The notes: generated by a model from the letters alone, not told the origin. Numbered from the stretch's first letter, positions 18,504-28,013 are shown. The stretch: DNA of 64,000 bases from Lachnospiraceae bacterium (GCA_017518185.1 JAFWWB010000004.1:62001-126000); one strand, 5' to 3'. Numbers and translations are program-made.

Positions 18504-19292
18504 TCACCTCTTATGTCCGGACAGAAGCTTCTTTAATCCGAAGTATACCGACGAAAACCTTTTATCGTTTGCCAGCTTCTCCCTTAAGGGCTGCAGCGTA
18601 ACGATCATAATAAACTTATACAGATAAACCTTTGCGCCGAGATAGTTTTTCGTGATCTCCGCGTGTTCCTTTTTCGATATCTCACGGTTCTCCTCTGTCT
18701 CGGAAAAACCGCCGCCTTCGTAGGATGCCACGGTAACAGCCACGTGGGTGCACTTTGCGCTTTTTTTATACAGGCACCACAGGAAATGCTCGTAATCTGC
18801 GCGGATCTTTATCTTCAGGTCATAGCCACGCTCAAGAAAAAGCCTGCGGTTATAAAAACAGACCTGATGACAGGGGATATTCCTGTACGCCGTAAAGCTG
18901 CTTATGCGCTCAGGGGATACGTCAACGCTCTCCTGCTTTCTCCTGTAGAGATCTCCGTAAAAGATATCCGCTTCATTTACGGCTATCGCTTTTGCGATCC
19001 GCCCCAGAACATGCTCGTCATACAGATAATCCCCGCAGTTCAGGAAGAGATAGTATTTTCCCTTCGCTTCCCTTACGGCCTGGTTCATGGCATCGTAGAT
19101 GGAACGATCCTTTTTTACTATGGTCCTTATGCGTTCATCTTCAGGAAGAGACTTAAGCGAGCCGTCGGTGGAATATCCGTCCTTTATCAGGATCTCGAAA
19201 TTTCCGTAATTCTGTGACAGCACGGAATCCACGGTCTTCTTCAGTTCCTCTCCCGCATTGAGGGATACTATTATGATCGTAAACAGTTTCAC
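18504..19292 (-). CDS. glycosyltransferase family 2 (WcaE-like)
   Basis: 262 residues. It has FTIIIVSLNAGEELKKTVDS, the acceptor-loop pattern IKDGYSTDGS and DRSIYDAMNQAV, characteristic of the colanic-acid WcaE-type branch of GT2, then FLNCGDYLYD at the DxD position (CGD rather than DxD, which is normal in this branch). The start overlaps the stop of the EpsG-like gene by four bases (ATGA). It likely adds an internal or branch sugar; the sugar is unknown. Confidence 0.88.
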   Translation of the reverse strand: MKLFTIIIVSLNAGEELKKTVDSVLSQNYGNFEILIKDGYSTDGSLKSLPEDERIRTIVKKDRSIYDAMNQAVREAKGKYYLFLNCGDYLYDEHVLGRIAKAIAVNEADIFYGDLYRRKQESVDVSPERISSFTAYRNIPCHQVCFYNRRLFLERGYDLKIKIRADYEHFLWCLYKKSAKCTHVAVTVASYEGGGFSETEENREISKKEHAEITKNYLGAKVYLYKFIMIVTLQPLREKLANDKRFSSVYFGLKKLLSGHKR

Positions 19293-20383
19293 TTAAACCA
19301 AACCGCCTCTCCGGTATCAGCCAGAAAGCTGTGATAAGGCAGGAGCTTGGTATAGATATCTCCCGCCTTGTACAGGAATGCAGCAAAATACGCGCATCCC
19401 GCCGCCAGTGTTCCCGCATATGCAAAGCTTCTGAATCTTCCCTTCGAAGCTTTTATGATCTCAGGCAGTATCAGTATCTGGCTCACGCTCAGGTAATAAC
19501 CCAGCCTGGATACGAAAGGTACGAAGTAAAAACAGGAATACATTATGAGGGCGAGTACATTCATCTTCAGATAGATATCGTCCGATAAATTTCCCTCTTT
19601 TTTATTCACATACAGCCAAAGCGCTATCACCGCTGCGCAGCGTATGATGTTTATGATGCTCAGGCTTCCCCCGGCCAGGTATTCTTCCTCATGCGCATAT
19701 GAGGGGTAGAGCTTTACAAAGAGCTCCATATACTGCTCCCTGAACACCAGTCCCGATACTGCAAGCAGGCCGAGTCCCGCATAGTGGGGCCATTTCCACT
19801 TAAGCCTGCAGGCCGGAAGCAGGAGCAATGCCGCCAGAGCGGTCTTATGGAAGAGGGCCGCCGCCAGCACACATACCACAAAGGCAATGTATCTCTTCTC
19901 CCGTATATGATACAGTGAGTAAAATACCAGCGACAGCGCCAGGTAGTATCTCACCGTATTATAGGAGGTAAAGTACAGTCCCAGTGTCATGAAGAGGAAG
20001 ATCCCGAGGTAAAACTCCGCGCTCAGTTCATATATCCCCTTCAGAAAGAACAGCACCGTGATAAAGGAGAACACCGCAAAGGGTATCATGAAGTACTCTC
20101 CGCCGAAGGCGTAGAACACGCCCTTTACCACCGCATTAAAACCGGGCTCCGTCACCACGTAGTTGCCCACGTTCACATCATGAAAATGTTCAATGTAGGT
20201 ACGGTAATCATTTCCCGTATAGATACGCAGCGCCGCCGGAATATAGAGCAGCATGAACAGCGCATACAGAAACAGCCGGTTCAGGTAAGCCTGTCTGCTG
20301 CCGGGCTCCGCATCCTTTTTCACCTGTGCCGCCAGAGCCACTGCCCCGGCTGTCAGGAAAACATAAAGCGCTACTGTCTGCAA
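19289..20383 (-). CDS. EpsG-like polysaccharide polymerase
   Basis: 364 residues with about ten hydrophobic segments, beginning LYVFLTAGAVALAAQV. The NDYRTYIEHF segment and the SYNTVRYYLALSLVFYSL motif (FNxxRq-type) match the EpsG family of Wzy-like polymerases, which join repeat units on the outer face of the membrane. It is the only polymerase candidate in the operon. The start codon appears to be a TTG at 20383, inside the last codons of the upstream gene (13-base overlap), with AGGG about ten bases before it; a later start is possible. Confidence 0.8.
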   Translation of the reverse strand: MQTVALYVFLTAGAVALAAQVKKDAEPGSRQAYLNRLFLYALFMLLYIPAALRIYTGNDYRTYIEHFHDVNVGNYVVTEPGFNAVVKGVFYAFGGEYFMIPFAVFSFITVLFFLKGIYELSAEFYLGIFLFMTLGLYFTSYNTVRYYLALSLVFYSLYHIREKRYIAFVVCVLAAALFHKTALAALLLLPACRLKWKWPHYAGLGLLAVSGLVFREQYMELFVKLYPSYAHEEEYLAGGSLSIINIIRCAAVIALWLYVNKKEGNLSDDIYLKMNVLALIMYSCFYFVPFVSRLGYYLSVSQILILPEIIKASKGRFRSFAYAGTLAAGCAYFAAFLYKAGDIYTKLLPYHSFLADTGEAVWFK

Positions 20384-21162
20384 AGCTCACGACCCTTTCT
20401 GATGCCGCTGAACAGATACTTCACGGCATTATGGGGCGGCACTTCACAGCACATGATCTTTCTCTTGCTGATCACGAAACGCAGTCCCCATATATACGCG
20501 AAGGCTCCGTATAGAAAATGATACAACACTCCCCTGTCAAAGAAGAATTTCTCATCATAGCCTTTGAACCAGGTAGAGGGTCTTTCCTCTTCCCGTCCTA
20601 TATGTACGGGCAGCGCGAATATCTTAAGGCCATTTTTCAGGCAGTCCATAAAGAAGAGACTGTCTTCTCCGTTCTGAAACTCAGCGCCGCCTCCGAAGAG
20701 CAGTGAATACCTTATGCCGGCCTTCCTTAATGCTTCCAGTCTGGCTGCACAGCAGAATGCCGGATAGCGTCCGCAGCTTAAGGGTGTAACCCTCTTCGCT
20801 CTTTCCGTGTGATAGGTCCTCCTCTTTTCATTCACATCCAGGTTAAAGAGAAGTATATCCGCCATGGGCAGCTTTTCAAAACAGCGCAGTATCTTTCTGC
20901 TGTACCCTTTATCGTACACTATATCTTCATCGGAAAAGAGTATGATTCCGGCCTCTGCCTCGTCCATGGCCTTATTCCTGCTCTTTCCGACGCCGCGTTC
21001 ATTGCATTCGAATATGCGTATGCGGGATCCGTCTTTTTCAATGACCAGCGCCCCGTCCCTGTCACACTGGTTCACGATGACCGCATCACCTTCAAGACCC
21101 ATGCTTGCAGCCAGGGCCTCAGGATCTTTGTCTACACAGGATACAAGGGTTTCCAGTTTCAT
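20371..21162 (-). CDS. GT-A fold glycosyltransferase (GT2-like)
   Basis: 263 residues starting MKLETLVSCVDKDPEAL, then DAVIVNQCDRDG, NERGVGKSRNKAMDEA and the acidic motif LFSDEDIVYDKGY at the nucleotide-sugar/metal position. This is a divergent GT2 subgroup common in Clostridia glycan clusters. A hydrophobic stretch near the C-terminus (FLYGAFAYIWGLRFVI) suggests membrane contact. The ATG lies directly upstream of the stop of the Wzz-like gene. The family is fairly sure; specificity is unknown. Confidence 0.8.
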   Translation of the reverse strand: MKLETLVSCVDKDPEALAASMGLEGDAVIVNQCDRDGALVIEKDGSRIRIFECNERGVGKSRNKAMDEAEAGIILFSDEDIVYDKGYSRKILRCFEKLPMADILLFNLDVNEKRRTYHTERAKRVTPLSCGRYPAFCCAARLEALRKAGIRYSLLFGGGAEFQNGEDSLFFMDCLKNGLKIFALPVHIGREEERPSTWFKGYDEKFFFDRGVLYHFLYGAFAYIWGLRFVISKRKIMCCEVPPHNAVKYLFSGIRKGRELCRQ

Positions 21163-21771
21163 TTACAGTCTGTATCTTTCCTTCAGTTCTTCATCATGCA
21201 CCACCGCGCGGTAACCTGCGATGAAGTATCCCACGATGATGCCGAGTACTGCTCCGAAGGCCGCATAACGGCTTATACGCTCCGGAGCCTTTATCTCTTT
21301 CGCGCTCCCCTTGTCCCACATGCTTATGGAATCAAAGCCTTCAGCGCTGTTTGCAAAATGTGCCAGGGCTATGCTCACGGCATTCTGTATCTCATCCGCC
21401 TTCTGCGGATCCGTGTGATCTGCATAAACATGTATGATGCGTATGTCCGACATCGTCGGAATGGATACGGCTTCCGCCAGCTCTTCTTTGCTCATGCCTC
21501 CCGACAGGGTAGCCGCAACACCGGCTATCTGGTCAGAATCCAGAACGTCGTTCCAGGTGTAATCGTTATAGTACAGCTGTGTCACATCCTGCTGTCCCTG
21601 CGTAAAGGTAATGTAATAGGTGCTGTCATTGCGGTACACCGCGGGTCCCGAAAAGAAATTTTCCTTAAGGAACCTTGCGCCGCCGAAGACAGCGGCTCCG
21701 GCGATCATCGCGATGACCAATATGTACCACTGTCTCACCAGCAGTCTGAGATACAGCTTTCTGTCGATCAT
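21163..21771 (-). CDS. chain-length determinant/Wzz-CpsC-like membrane protein
   Basis: 202 residues with two membrane spans (about 17-33 and 165-190) enclosing an extracytoplasmic domain of mixed helices. This layout is that of the short Gram-positive Wzz/CapA/CpsC proteins, which set polymer length and normally activate a tyrosine autokinase. No partner kinase (CpsD/CapB) is seen in the window. It overlaps the stop of the initiating sugar transferase gene by four bases (ATGA). Sequence conservation is weak, so the call rests on topology and context. Confidence 0.7.
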   Translation of the reverse strand: MIDRKLYLRLLVRQWYILVIAMIAGAAVFGGARFLKENFFSGPAVYRNDSTYYITFTQGQQDVTQLYYNDYTWNDVLDSDQIAGVAATLSGGMSKEELAEAVSIPTMSDIRIIHVYADHTDPQKADEIQNAVSIALAHFANSAEGFDSISMWDKGSAKEIKAPERISRYAAFGAVLGIIVGYFIAGYRAVVHDEELKERYRL

Positions 21772-23123
21772 TTCTTATTATTCTCCACGCCCTCGGTGCT
21801 CTCGGGCTTGAACAGTATCTTTAAGGTCAGGAGCATCAGCTTGAAGTCCAGCCATACCGAATAATTCTCGATATAGCTCAGATCCAGCTTCAGCTTGTCA
21901 TAGGGCGTCGTATTGTATTTTCCGTAGACCTGGGCATAGCCCGCAAGTCCCGCCTTCACCTTGCAGCGGTAGGTAAACTCCGGCATCTCCTCTTCATACT
22001 GGGCGATGATCTCGGGCCTTTCGGGCCTCGGTCCGATAAAGGACATATCACCCTTAAAGATATTGAAGAGCTGGGGAAGCTCATCCAGCCTGCAGGAACG
22101 TATGAAGCGTCCCACGGGAGTGATGCGGGAATCATTCTTCTCCGCAAGCCTTGCCACGCCGTCCTTTTCCGCATCCACCTTCATGCTCCTGAATTTCAGT
22201 ATCTTAAATTCCCTGCCGCCTATAGTGCAGCGCACCTGCTTATAGAGCACGGGGCCTCTGTCGTATAGCTTTACGGCAATGGCCACCAGCAGCATAAAGG
22301 GTGAAGTGAGGATTATCAGTATCAGTGAGCATATGATATCAACAGCCCGCTTTGCAGCGCGCTGTTCCACTGTAAGCGCATATTCACGGATAAGATAGAT
22401 GGGGGCATCGAAGATGTGAAGCTCTTCCGTGCCCTTGACCAGGACATCGGAGATCTTCGGCATGATATAAACACGTATGGACTTTCCGTAACAGTATTTC
22501 AGAAGGTCATTCCGTTCGGAGCTTCCTATATCCCAGATGATAAGACCGTCGTAGCGTTTCTCCAGCTCCTCACAGACGGCGGAGATCCCTTCGCTTATGT
22601 TCATGCACCGGCTGATGTTGTAGCGGTCGGGTCTCGATGCAAATTTTTCAAGTATGTACTCCACAGGCCTGTCGCCATGTACCATCAGCAGATCCCTTGG
22701 GTGCGTGAGGGATGAATATACCCATTGACTGAGGGCGGTCCACAGGCCGATCCACACGATCTGTACAAGAGTAAGATATATCAGGTATTTCGCGTTGATG
22801 ACCTTCGTGGCCATCAGAGCCAGCACTGCGTAGGCGATGACATTTGCTATTATCGTAGAGAAAAGCTGGGACAGAAATACCTCCCAGGCCTTCAGGTATC
22901 CTATGCGCATGCCGCCGTACATGCGTGAGAGCAAAAACAACAGCACCACGTAAAGAGCAATAAGGGTGATATCACCCTTGATCCAGAAGATCACGCCCTT
23001 TTCTTTTAAGAGAGGTTTATAGTACTCAAACCAGAGCAGGGCAAAACCCGTCACCTGCGCTGCCAGACTAACGAATGACAGAAATAATATGATCATCCTT
23101 CTGGAATTGTCCAGTTTCTTCAT
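21768..23123 (-). CDS. polyprenyl-phosphate glycosyl-1-phosphate transferase (initiating enzyme)
   Basis: 451 residues. Four to five N-terminal membrane spans and a CoA_binding_3-like middle domain are followed by a bacterial sugar transferase domain from about 255: RAVDIICSLILI, YKQVRCTIGGREFKILKFRSM, SCRLDELPQLFNIFKGDMS, FIGPRPERPE and KAGLAGYAQVYGKYNTTP. It transfers a sugar-1-phosphate to undecaprenyl phosphate and so starts repeat-unit synthesis at the cytoplasmic membrane. The full-length WbaP/CpsE-type layout favours a hexose-1-phosphate such as glucose or galactose, but that cannot be fixed from sequence. Confidence 0.92.
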   Translation of the reverse strand: MKKLDNSRRMIILFLSFVSLAAQVTGFALLWFEYYKPLLKEKGVIFWIKGDITLIALYVVLLFLLSRMYGGMRIGYLKAWEVFLSQLFSTIIANVIAYAVLALMATKVINAKYLIYLTLVQIVWIGLWTALSQWVYSSLTHPRDLLMVHGDRPVEYILEKFASRPDRYNISRCMNISEGISAVCEELEKRYDGLIIWDIGSSERNDLLKYCYGKSIRVYIMPKISDVLVKGTEELHIFDAPIYLIREYALTVEQRAAKRAVDIICSLILIILTSPFMLLVAIAVKLYDRGPVLYKQVRCTIGGREFKILKFRSMKVDAEKDGVARLAEKNDSRITPVGRFIRSCRLDELPQLFNIFKGDMSFIGPRPERPEIIAQYEEEMPEFTYRCKVKAGLAGYAQVYGKYNTTPYDKLKLDLSYIENYSVWLDFKLMLLTLKILFKPESTEGVENNKK

Positions 23124-23135
23124 ATCAGTTTTATC

Positions 23136-23888
23136 CTACAGTCGCCTCGCGGTTGCCCGGAAAGCCCAGCCCGTAAAACACAGGGCGCTCTTTATGAGCC
23201 CAAGGCCCTCCTGTTTCCTGTACAGCTGCCAGATACGTCTGATGGCCGTCATCTTATCGGAAGACAGACTTCCTTTTGTCCTCCGGTAGGTAACAAGATT
23301 CGCGTTCAGTCCCCTGGCGCTGACACCCGTCTTCAGTATCTGCCACCAGCAGGCGGTATCCTCGCTCTCCACATCCGGCATCATTATAACCTTTTTCCCG
23401 AGGCGCTTCATGTCAAGCATGACGGTGGAGGTAAAGATGACGGTGCGGCTCAGCGCTTCATCATAACTGAGTGAATCAGGAACGTGCACCTTCTTTCCGG
23501 TGCCTCTGCATTCCTCATCCCCGAATTCATATCCCGTGAACACAAAAGCGGCGTCCTGTTTTTTCATGAACTTCAGGGTACGCTTCAGCTTATCCTTGTG
23601 CCACTTATCATCCGCGTCAAGGTATGCGAGATACCTTCCCTTCGCGGCTTTTATCCCGGCGTTGCGGGCATTCGCCGCGCCGTGCTTTCCTTCATTAATG
23701 ACCAGGCGCACCCGTTTATCGCGTCCGGCCAGCTTTTCCATCACAGCCCTGCTGCCGTCGGTGCTGCCGTCGTCCACCAGTATACATTCATAGTCCCCGT
23801 AGGTCTGGTCGAAAACGCTCTGCACCGTCTCCTCAAGACAGCTCTCCGCATTATGGACGGGTATGACGATGGAAATGATATCTTCCAT
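23136..23888 (-). CDS. glycosyltransferase family 2
   Basis: 250 residues: ISIVIPVHNAESCLEETVQS, CILVDDGSTDGS, HGAANARNAGIKAAKGRY and the DxD segment LAYLDADDKWH. The protein is short and ends in a basic, hydrophobic tail. It lies second in the operon, three bases after fcl and 12 bases before the initiating transferase gene, so it may add the second sugar to the polyprenyl-linked primer. That position-based role is inference. Confidence 0.9.
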   Translation of the reverse strand: MEDIISIVIPVHNAESCLEETVQSVFDQTYGDYECILVDDGSTDGSRAVMEKLAGRDKRVRLVINEGKHGAANARNAGIKAAKGRYLAYLDADDKWHKDKLKRTLKFMKKQDAAFVFTGYEFGDEECRGTGKKVHVPDSLSYDEALSRTVIFTSTVMLDMKRLGKKVIMMPDVESEDTACWWQILKTGVSARGLNANLVTYRRTKGSLSSDKMTAIRRIWQLYRKQEGLGLIKSALCFTGWAFRATARRL

Positions 23889-23891
23889 GGA

Positions 23892-24833
23892 TCACATCCT
23901 GGCGTCAGCCCTGTTTTCCTTAAACCATTCGTAAGCCAGCTTAAGACCCTCATCCAGATCCACCTTGTGGTGGAAGCCCAGGCCGTGAAGCTTGGAAACA
24001 TCCGTGAGCTTCCTGGGAGTTCCGTCGGGCATGTCACTGTTCCACTTAAGCTCGCCCTCATAACCCACGGTGGCTTTTACCTTCTCCGCCAGCTCTTTTA
24101 TGGTGAGCTCCTTTCCGGTACCGATGTTCACATGCTCTTCGCCGTCGTAATTCTCAAGGAGGAAGACGCAGGCATCGGCCATGTCGTCCACATAGAGGAA
24201 TTCACGGAGAGGTGAACCCGTGCCCCAAAGCTCCACGAAGGGAGCACCGCTCTCCTTTGCGTCATGGAACTTCCTGATCATGGCGGGCAGCACGTGCGAG
24301 CCCTGAAGCTCGTAGTTGTCGTGAGGCCCGTAAAGGTTCGTGGGCATGCAGCTTATGAAATTGTCGCCGTACTGGCGCTTATAGAACTTGCACATCTCAA
24401 GGCCGGAGATCTTCGCGATGGCATAGGCCTCGTTGGTCTCCTCCAGCGGACCGGTGAGCAGCGCGCTCTCCGGAATGGGCTGTGGCGCCATCCTGGGATA
24501 TATGCAGGTGCTGCCCAAAAACAGCAGCTTCTTTACCTTATATTCATGACAGCAGTTGATCACATTGCACTGGATCTGCATATTGCTGTAGGCAAATTCC
24601 GCGGGAGCAGTGTTGTTGGCATTGATGCCGCCTACCTTTGCCGCAGCAAGAACCACTATGTCCGGTCTCTCCTTTTCAAAGAAGGCCCTGACATCAGCCT
24701 GCTCGCAGAGATCCAGCTCCGCATGGGTGCGTCCGATGATGTTGGTGTAGCCGCTGCGCTGAAGGGAACGTACGATGGCGCTTCCCACCAGTCCTCTGTG
24801 GCCCGCAACATATATCTTATCGGTCTTTTCCAT
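23892..24833 (-). CDS. fcl: GDP-L-fucose synthase
   Basis: This NADPH-dependent epimerase-reductase converts GDP-4-keto-6-deoxymannose to GDP-L-fucose in the cytoplasm. About 313 residues, SDR fold: dinucleotide-binding [16 protein letters not shown] at the N-terminus, the [10 protein letters not shown] block carrying the catalytic Ser, and the [15 protein letters not shown] motif (Tyr-x3-Lys), all typical of Fcl/WcaG. The usual partner GDP-mannose dehydratase (gmd) is not in the window. An in-frame TTG at 24839 is possible, but the ATG at 24833 has GGAGG seven bases upstream. It is the first gene of the minus-strand glycan run; no convincing promoter was seen in front of it. Confidence 0.95.
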   Translation of the reverse strand: MEKTDKIYVAGHRGLVGSAIVRSLQRSGYTNIIGRTHAELDLCEQADVRAFFEKERPDIVVLAAAKVGGINANNTAPAEFAYSNMQIQCNVINCCHEYKVKKLLFLGSTCIYPRMAPQPIPESALLTGPLEETNEAYAIAKISGLEMCKFYKRQYGDNFISCMPTNLYGPHDNYELQGSHVLPAMIRKFHDAKESGAPFVELWGTGSPLREFLYVDDMADACVFLLENYDGEEHVNIGTGKELTIKELAEKVKATVGYEGELKWNSDMPDGTPRKLTDVSKLHGLGFHHKVDLDEGLKLAYEWFKENRADARM

Positions 24834-24848
24834 TTTCAAACCTCCTGC

Positions 24849-24877
24849 TTGTAAAATTTCGACTTTTCATTTATAAT
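24849..24877 (+). promoter_or_regulatory. promoter for the DUF212 gene
   Basis: TTGTAA (24849-24854), 17-base spacer, perfect TATAAT (24872-24877). Start expected near 24884, with a leader of about 30 bases. Confidence 0.55.
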
Positions 24878-24914
24878 ATCGGGGTAACTGAAATCCCGAC
24901 AGCATGGATCACCA

Positions 24915-25409
24915 ATGGACTTTTTTAACGAACTTTTTCATAATCCGGTGCTCATGAGCGCGGTATCATCCTGGTTCATAGCACAGATAATGAAAGCTAT
25001 ATTACATACCTGTCTTACACGGAGCTTCATACCCGAGCGCCTTATCGGCACTGGCGGTATGCCAAGCTCTCATTCAGCTACAGTCACAGGTCTTGCCACC
25101 TCGGTGCTCATCACAAAGGGCCCCGGTTCGGTGGAATTCGCACTTGCCGCATCTCTCGCCATCATAGTCATGTATGATGCTCTGGGTATACGCCGCCAGG
25201 CAGGAAAACATGCCCAGGTGCTTAACGAGATGATGGAGACCATGGAGCGCATGGAGGAGATCGACTGGAATTCCCTTTCCCCGGACGAGCGCCTCAAAGA
25301 GTTCTTAGGTCACACGCCTTTGCAGGTCGCGGTAGGTGTGGTGATAGGCATAGGCATGGCGCTGATCATGTGCGGAAATATTCTTCCAACGCCTCTTGCC
25401 AGCCTTTAA
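24915..25409 (+). CDS. DUF212 / divergent PAP2-family membrane protein (YuiD-like)
   Basis: 164 residues with four predicted membrane spans. The family signature is GGMPSSHSATVTGLAT, related to the PSGH motif of type-2 phosphatidic acid phosphatases, with YDALGIRRQAGKHAQVLNE after it. The YuiD family is widespread in Firmicutes, plants and cyanobacteria, but its reaction is not established. It reads against replication, divergent from fcl, and its last 44 bases overlap the convergent end of rfbD. Its location beside lipid-linked glycan genes would fit recycling of a lipid pyrophosphate, but that is only context. Confidence 0.88.
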   Translation: MDFFNELFHNPVLMSAVSSWFIAQIMKAILHTCLTRSFIPERLIGTGGMPSSHSATVTGLATSVLITKGPGSVEFALAASLAIIVMYDALGIRRQAGKHAQVLNEMMETMERMEEIDWNSLSPDERLKEFLGHTPLQVAVGVVIGIGMALIMCGNILPTPLASL

Positions 25410-26211
25410 ACTCATATATCCCGCTTAAACGGAACATCATTTTTTCCATAGCCGAAAATGCCGGTCTGTCGGCAGATTCGGGAAATCTTCTTTTGTATTC
25501 CTGAGAACTTATACGCTCTACCTTTGTGGACTTCCCGCCGAGCTTAAAGATCTGTTCTGCAAAATCAGCCCAGCTGCAGATACCTTCGCAGGTGCCGTGA
25601 TATACTCCGTATTCCTCCGTGGGTACCAGCGCCATAACGGCTCTCGCAAGCTCCAGTGCAGAGGTGGGATTTCCGAGCTGGTCATCCACGATCCCGATGG
25701 TGTCCATTTTTTCGGACAGTGCCAGCATAGTCTTCACGAAATTCTTTCCGTCGCCGTAAAGCCAGGCGGTACGCACGATGAACCATCTCCTGCAGAACTG
25801 CTTTACGTATTCCTCACCCGCAAGCTTGGTCCGTCCGTAGGCGCTCTTAGGCGCGGGAGTATCATTCTCACGGTAAGGTCTTTCCGCATTTCCGGGGAAA
25901 ACGTAATCGGTAGAGATATGTATGAGCTTTGCGCCGGTCTTTTCGGCAGCGATGGCAAGATTTCTGGGGCCTATGGCATTGATGCGGTAGGCGCCCTCTT
26001 CATCCTTTTCACAGCCGTCCACATTGGTGGCAGCGGCACAGTTTATTATCACGTCTGGACGCTTATCCTCAGCATAAGCAAGCACCTCGGAAAGCTTTGT
26101 GATATCCAGGTCGCCTACATCGGTACCCAGATATTCATGTCCTTCTTTTCCGGCAAGTCCATAGATCGCCCTGCCCAGCTGACCGTTGCAGCCTGTGACC
26201 ATAAGCTTCAT
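25366..26211 (-). CDS. rfbD: dTDP-4-dehydrorhamnose reductase
   Basis: 281 residues. An SDR enzyme that performs the last step of dTDP-L-rhamnose synthesis. It shows MKLMVTGCNGQLGRAIYGLA, NCAAATNVDGCE, LIHISTDYVFPG and the catalytic YGRTKLAGE motif (Tyr-x3-Lys), then VRTAWLYGDGKNFV. The other rhamnose genes (rfbA, rfbB, rfbC) are not in the window. It starts three bases after leuA, an odd operon partner for a sugar gene. The 3' end overlaps the convergent DUF212 gene by 44 bases. Together with fcl it suggests that the surface glycan contains 6-deoxyhexoses. Confidence 0.93.
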   Translation of the reverse strand: MKLMVTGCNGQLGRAIYGLAGKEGHEYLGTDVGDLDITKLSEVLAYAEDKRPDVIINCAAATNVDGCEKDEEGAYRINAIGPRNLAIAAEKTGAKLIHISTDYVFPGNAERPYRENDTPAPKSAYGRTKLAGEEYVKQFCRRWFIVRTAWLYGDGKNFVKTMLALSEKMDTIGIVDDQLGNPTSALELARAVMALVPTEEYGVYHGTCEGICSWADFAEQIFKLGGKSTKVERISSQEYKRRFPESADRPAFSAMEKMMFRLSGIYEFKGWQEALEEYFRT

Positions 26212-26214
26212 GCT

Positions 26215-27894
26215 TTATTCTCCTCCAAGCTTAAGCCTGTTCATAGCCGAGAAAATGGCTCTTACGGAAGCTCTGGTAATATTGGAGGAAACGCCCACGC
26301 CGTAGGTAACGTCGCCGGTGTCCTCGTTCAGAAGATGTATGTAGGCCGCAGCCTGTGAATTGGAACCGCTCTGGAGAGCGTGCTCCTCGTAGTCCAGTAT
26401 CTTTATCTTTATGTCAAAGGTTTCCTTAAGACCTCTCTGCACGGCATCCAGAGGACCGTTGCCCACTGCATCGAAGCTCTTCTCCGTGCCGTGATCGGTA
26501 TAGGTCACATGCACGCCGGTATCGAATTCCGATTCCGTCTCGCCGGAAAGATCGTCTGTCTTGAGCTTCCGGAAATGTATGGGCTCGTTCTTTTTGAGGT
26601 ATTCTTCCCTGAACAGCTCCATAACGGTATCCGGCGAAACCTCGCCCTTGCTCTCGGAAAGCTTCTGGACCACATCGGCAAATTCCCTCTGCATGGGCTT
26701 GGGAAGCTTGAAGCCGAAGTAGCTCTCCATCACGAAAGCCACGCCGCCCTTGCCGGACTGGGAATTGATACGCACGATGGGTTCGTACTCGCGGCCGATA
26801 TCCGCGGGGTCGATGGTAAGGTAAGGAACCTGCCAGATCTTCGACTGTCTCTGCTCCATCGCGTGAACGCCCTTGTTGATGGCATCCTGATGTGAGCCGG
26901 AGAAAGCGGTGAACACGAGTTTGCCTGCATAAGGATGTCTGGGATGGATGGGGATCTTGCAGCAGCGCTCATAAAGCTCGATGGCTTCATTGACGTTGTC
27001 CAGCGCAAGCCCGCAGTCCATGCCCTGTGAGAACATGTTGTAGGCAAGGTTCACTATATCCACATTTCCGGTGCGTTCTCCGTTGCCGAAAAGAGTGCCC
27101 TCGATACGGTCAGCACCTGCCAGCAGTGAGAGCTCGGCTGTAGCCACGCCCGTTCCCCTGTCGTTGTGGGGATGAACGGAAACGATTACGCTGTCCCGCT
27201 TGTGGAGGTTCTTGCACATATATTCGATACGGTCCGCAAACACGTTGGGAGTGGTCATCTCAACTGTGCTGGGGAGATTTATGATCATGGGACGTTCGGG
27301 AGTAGGATTCCAGAGGTCTATCACGGCATTGCAGACCTCAAGTGAATAATCCAGCTCTGTTCCGGTAAAGCTCTCGGGAGAATACTCCAGTGTGAGCTCG
27401 CCGTCATACTCATGGGCATGATCGAGCACCATCTGCGTGCCCTTGAGAGCCAGCTCCTTTACTTCTTCTTTGGAAGCATTGAAGACCACATCCCTCTGAA
27501 GGGTGGATGTGGAATTGTAGATATGAACGATCGCCTTTTTGATGCCCCGGATAGCCTCGAAGCTTCTGATTATCTGCTCCTCGCGGCACTGGGCAAGCAC
27601 CTGTATCTTAACGTCGTCCGGGACCATTCTGCGGTCCACCAGCTGACGGAGAAAATCATACTCTATCTGGCTTGCGGCGGGAAAACCAACCTCGATCTCC
27701 TTGAAACCGATCTTTACGAGATAATTGAAAAACTCGACTTTTTCAGACACCACCATGGGATCGATCAGTGCCTGATTACCGTCCCTTAAGTCCACGCTGC
27801 ACCAGATCGGTGCCTTCTCGATCTCCTTATCCGGCCAGGTCCTCTCCGGATAACGGTCTACAGGTACCCGCTGGTAACGCTTGTAGTTCAGCAT
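26215..27894 (-). CDS. leuA: 2-isopropylmalate synthase (LeuA type 2)
   Basis: 559 residues. It condenses acetyl-CoA with 2-ketoisovalerate, the first committed step of leucine synthesis. The N-terminal HMGL-like TIM barrel has SVDLRDGNQALIDPM, the metal-site HPHNDRGTG and FGNGERTGNVDIVNL. The C-terminal part (about 430-559) is the LeuA dimer/allosteric domain that senses leucine. Length and the N-terminal YQRVPVDRYPERTWP block place it in the LeuA2 branch. A GGAGGAGA site precedes the ATG. The upstream gap to HPr is about 120 bases and contains a hairpin repeat but no recognisable T-box or leader peptide. Confidence 0.95.
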   Translation of the reverse strand: MLNYKRYQRVPVDRYPERTWPDKEIEKAPIWCSVDLRDGNQALIDPMVVSEKVEFFNYLVKIGFKEIEVGFPAASQIEYDFLRQLVDRRMVPDDVKIQVLAQCREEQIIRSFEAIRGIKKAIVHIYNSTSTLQRDVVFNASKEEVKELALKGTQMVLDHAHEYDGELTLEYSPESFTGTELDYSLEVCNAVIDLWNPTPERPMIINLPSTVEMTTPNVFADRIEYMCKNLHKRDSVIVSVHPHNDRGTGVATAELSLLAGADRIEGTLFGNGERTGNVDIVNLAYNMFSQGMDCGLALDNVNEAIELYERCCKIPIHPRHPYAGKLVFTAFSGSHQDAINKGVHAMEQRQSKIWQVPYLTIDPADIGREYEPIVRINSQSGKGGVAFVMESYFGFKLPKPMQREFADVVQKLSESKGEVSPDTVMELFREEYLKKNEPIHFRKLKTDDLSGETESEFDTGVHVTYTDHGTEKSFDAVGNGPLDAVQRGLKETFDIKIKILDYEEHALQSGSNSQAAAYIHLLNEDTGDVTYGVGVSSNITRASVRAIFSAMNRLKLGGE

Positions 27895-27966
27895 TTTTTG
27901 TATCTCCTCCTGTTTTCATTCCGCTCGAAACACCCCACATGCCATTACAGACCTCTTAGCCTTCTT

Positions 27967-28010
27967 GTCATCCCGAGCGAAGCCTGCTTTGCAGGCGAAG
28001 TCGAGGGATC
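27967..28010. repeat. intergenic hairpin repeat, copy 1
   Basis: Begins GTCATCCCGAGCG and ends GTCGAGGGATC, with a perfect GCCTGC-TTT-GCAGGC hairpin between (27982-27996). It lies between HPr and leuA. The same ends recur at 28369-28465 (inverted), 28488-28582 and, diverged, at 30437-30478. Confidence 0.7.
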
Positions 28011-28013
28011 CTT

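Noticed and set aside
27895..28013. Possible T-box or leucine leader upstream of leuA
   Set aside because: The gap is only about 120 bases, with no T-box consensus, no Leu-rich frame and no terminator; it contains a hairpin repeat instead.
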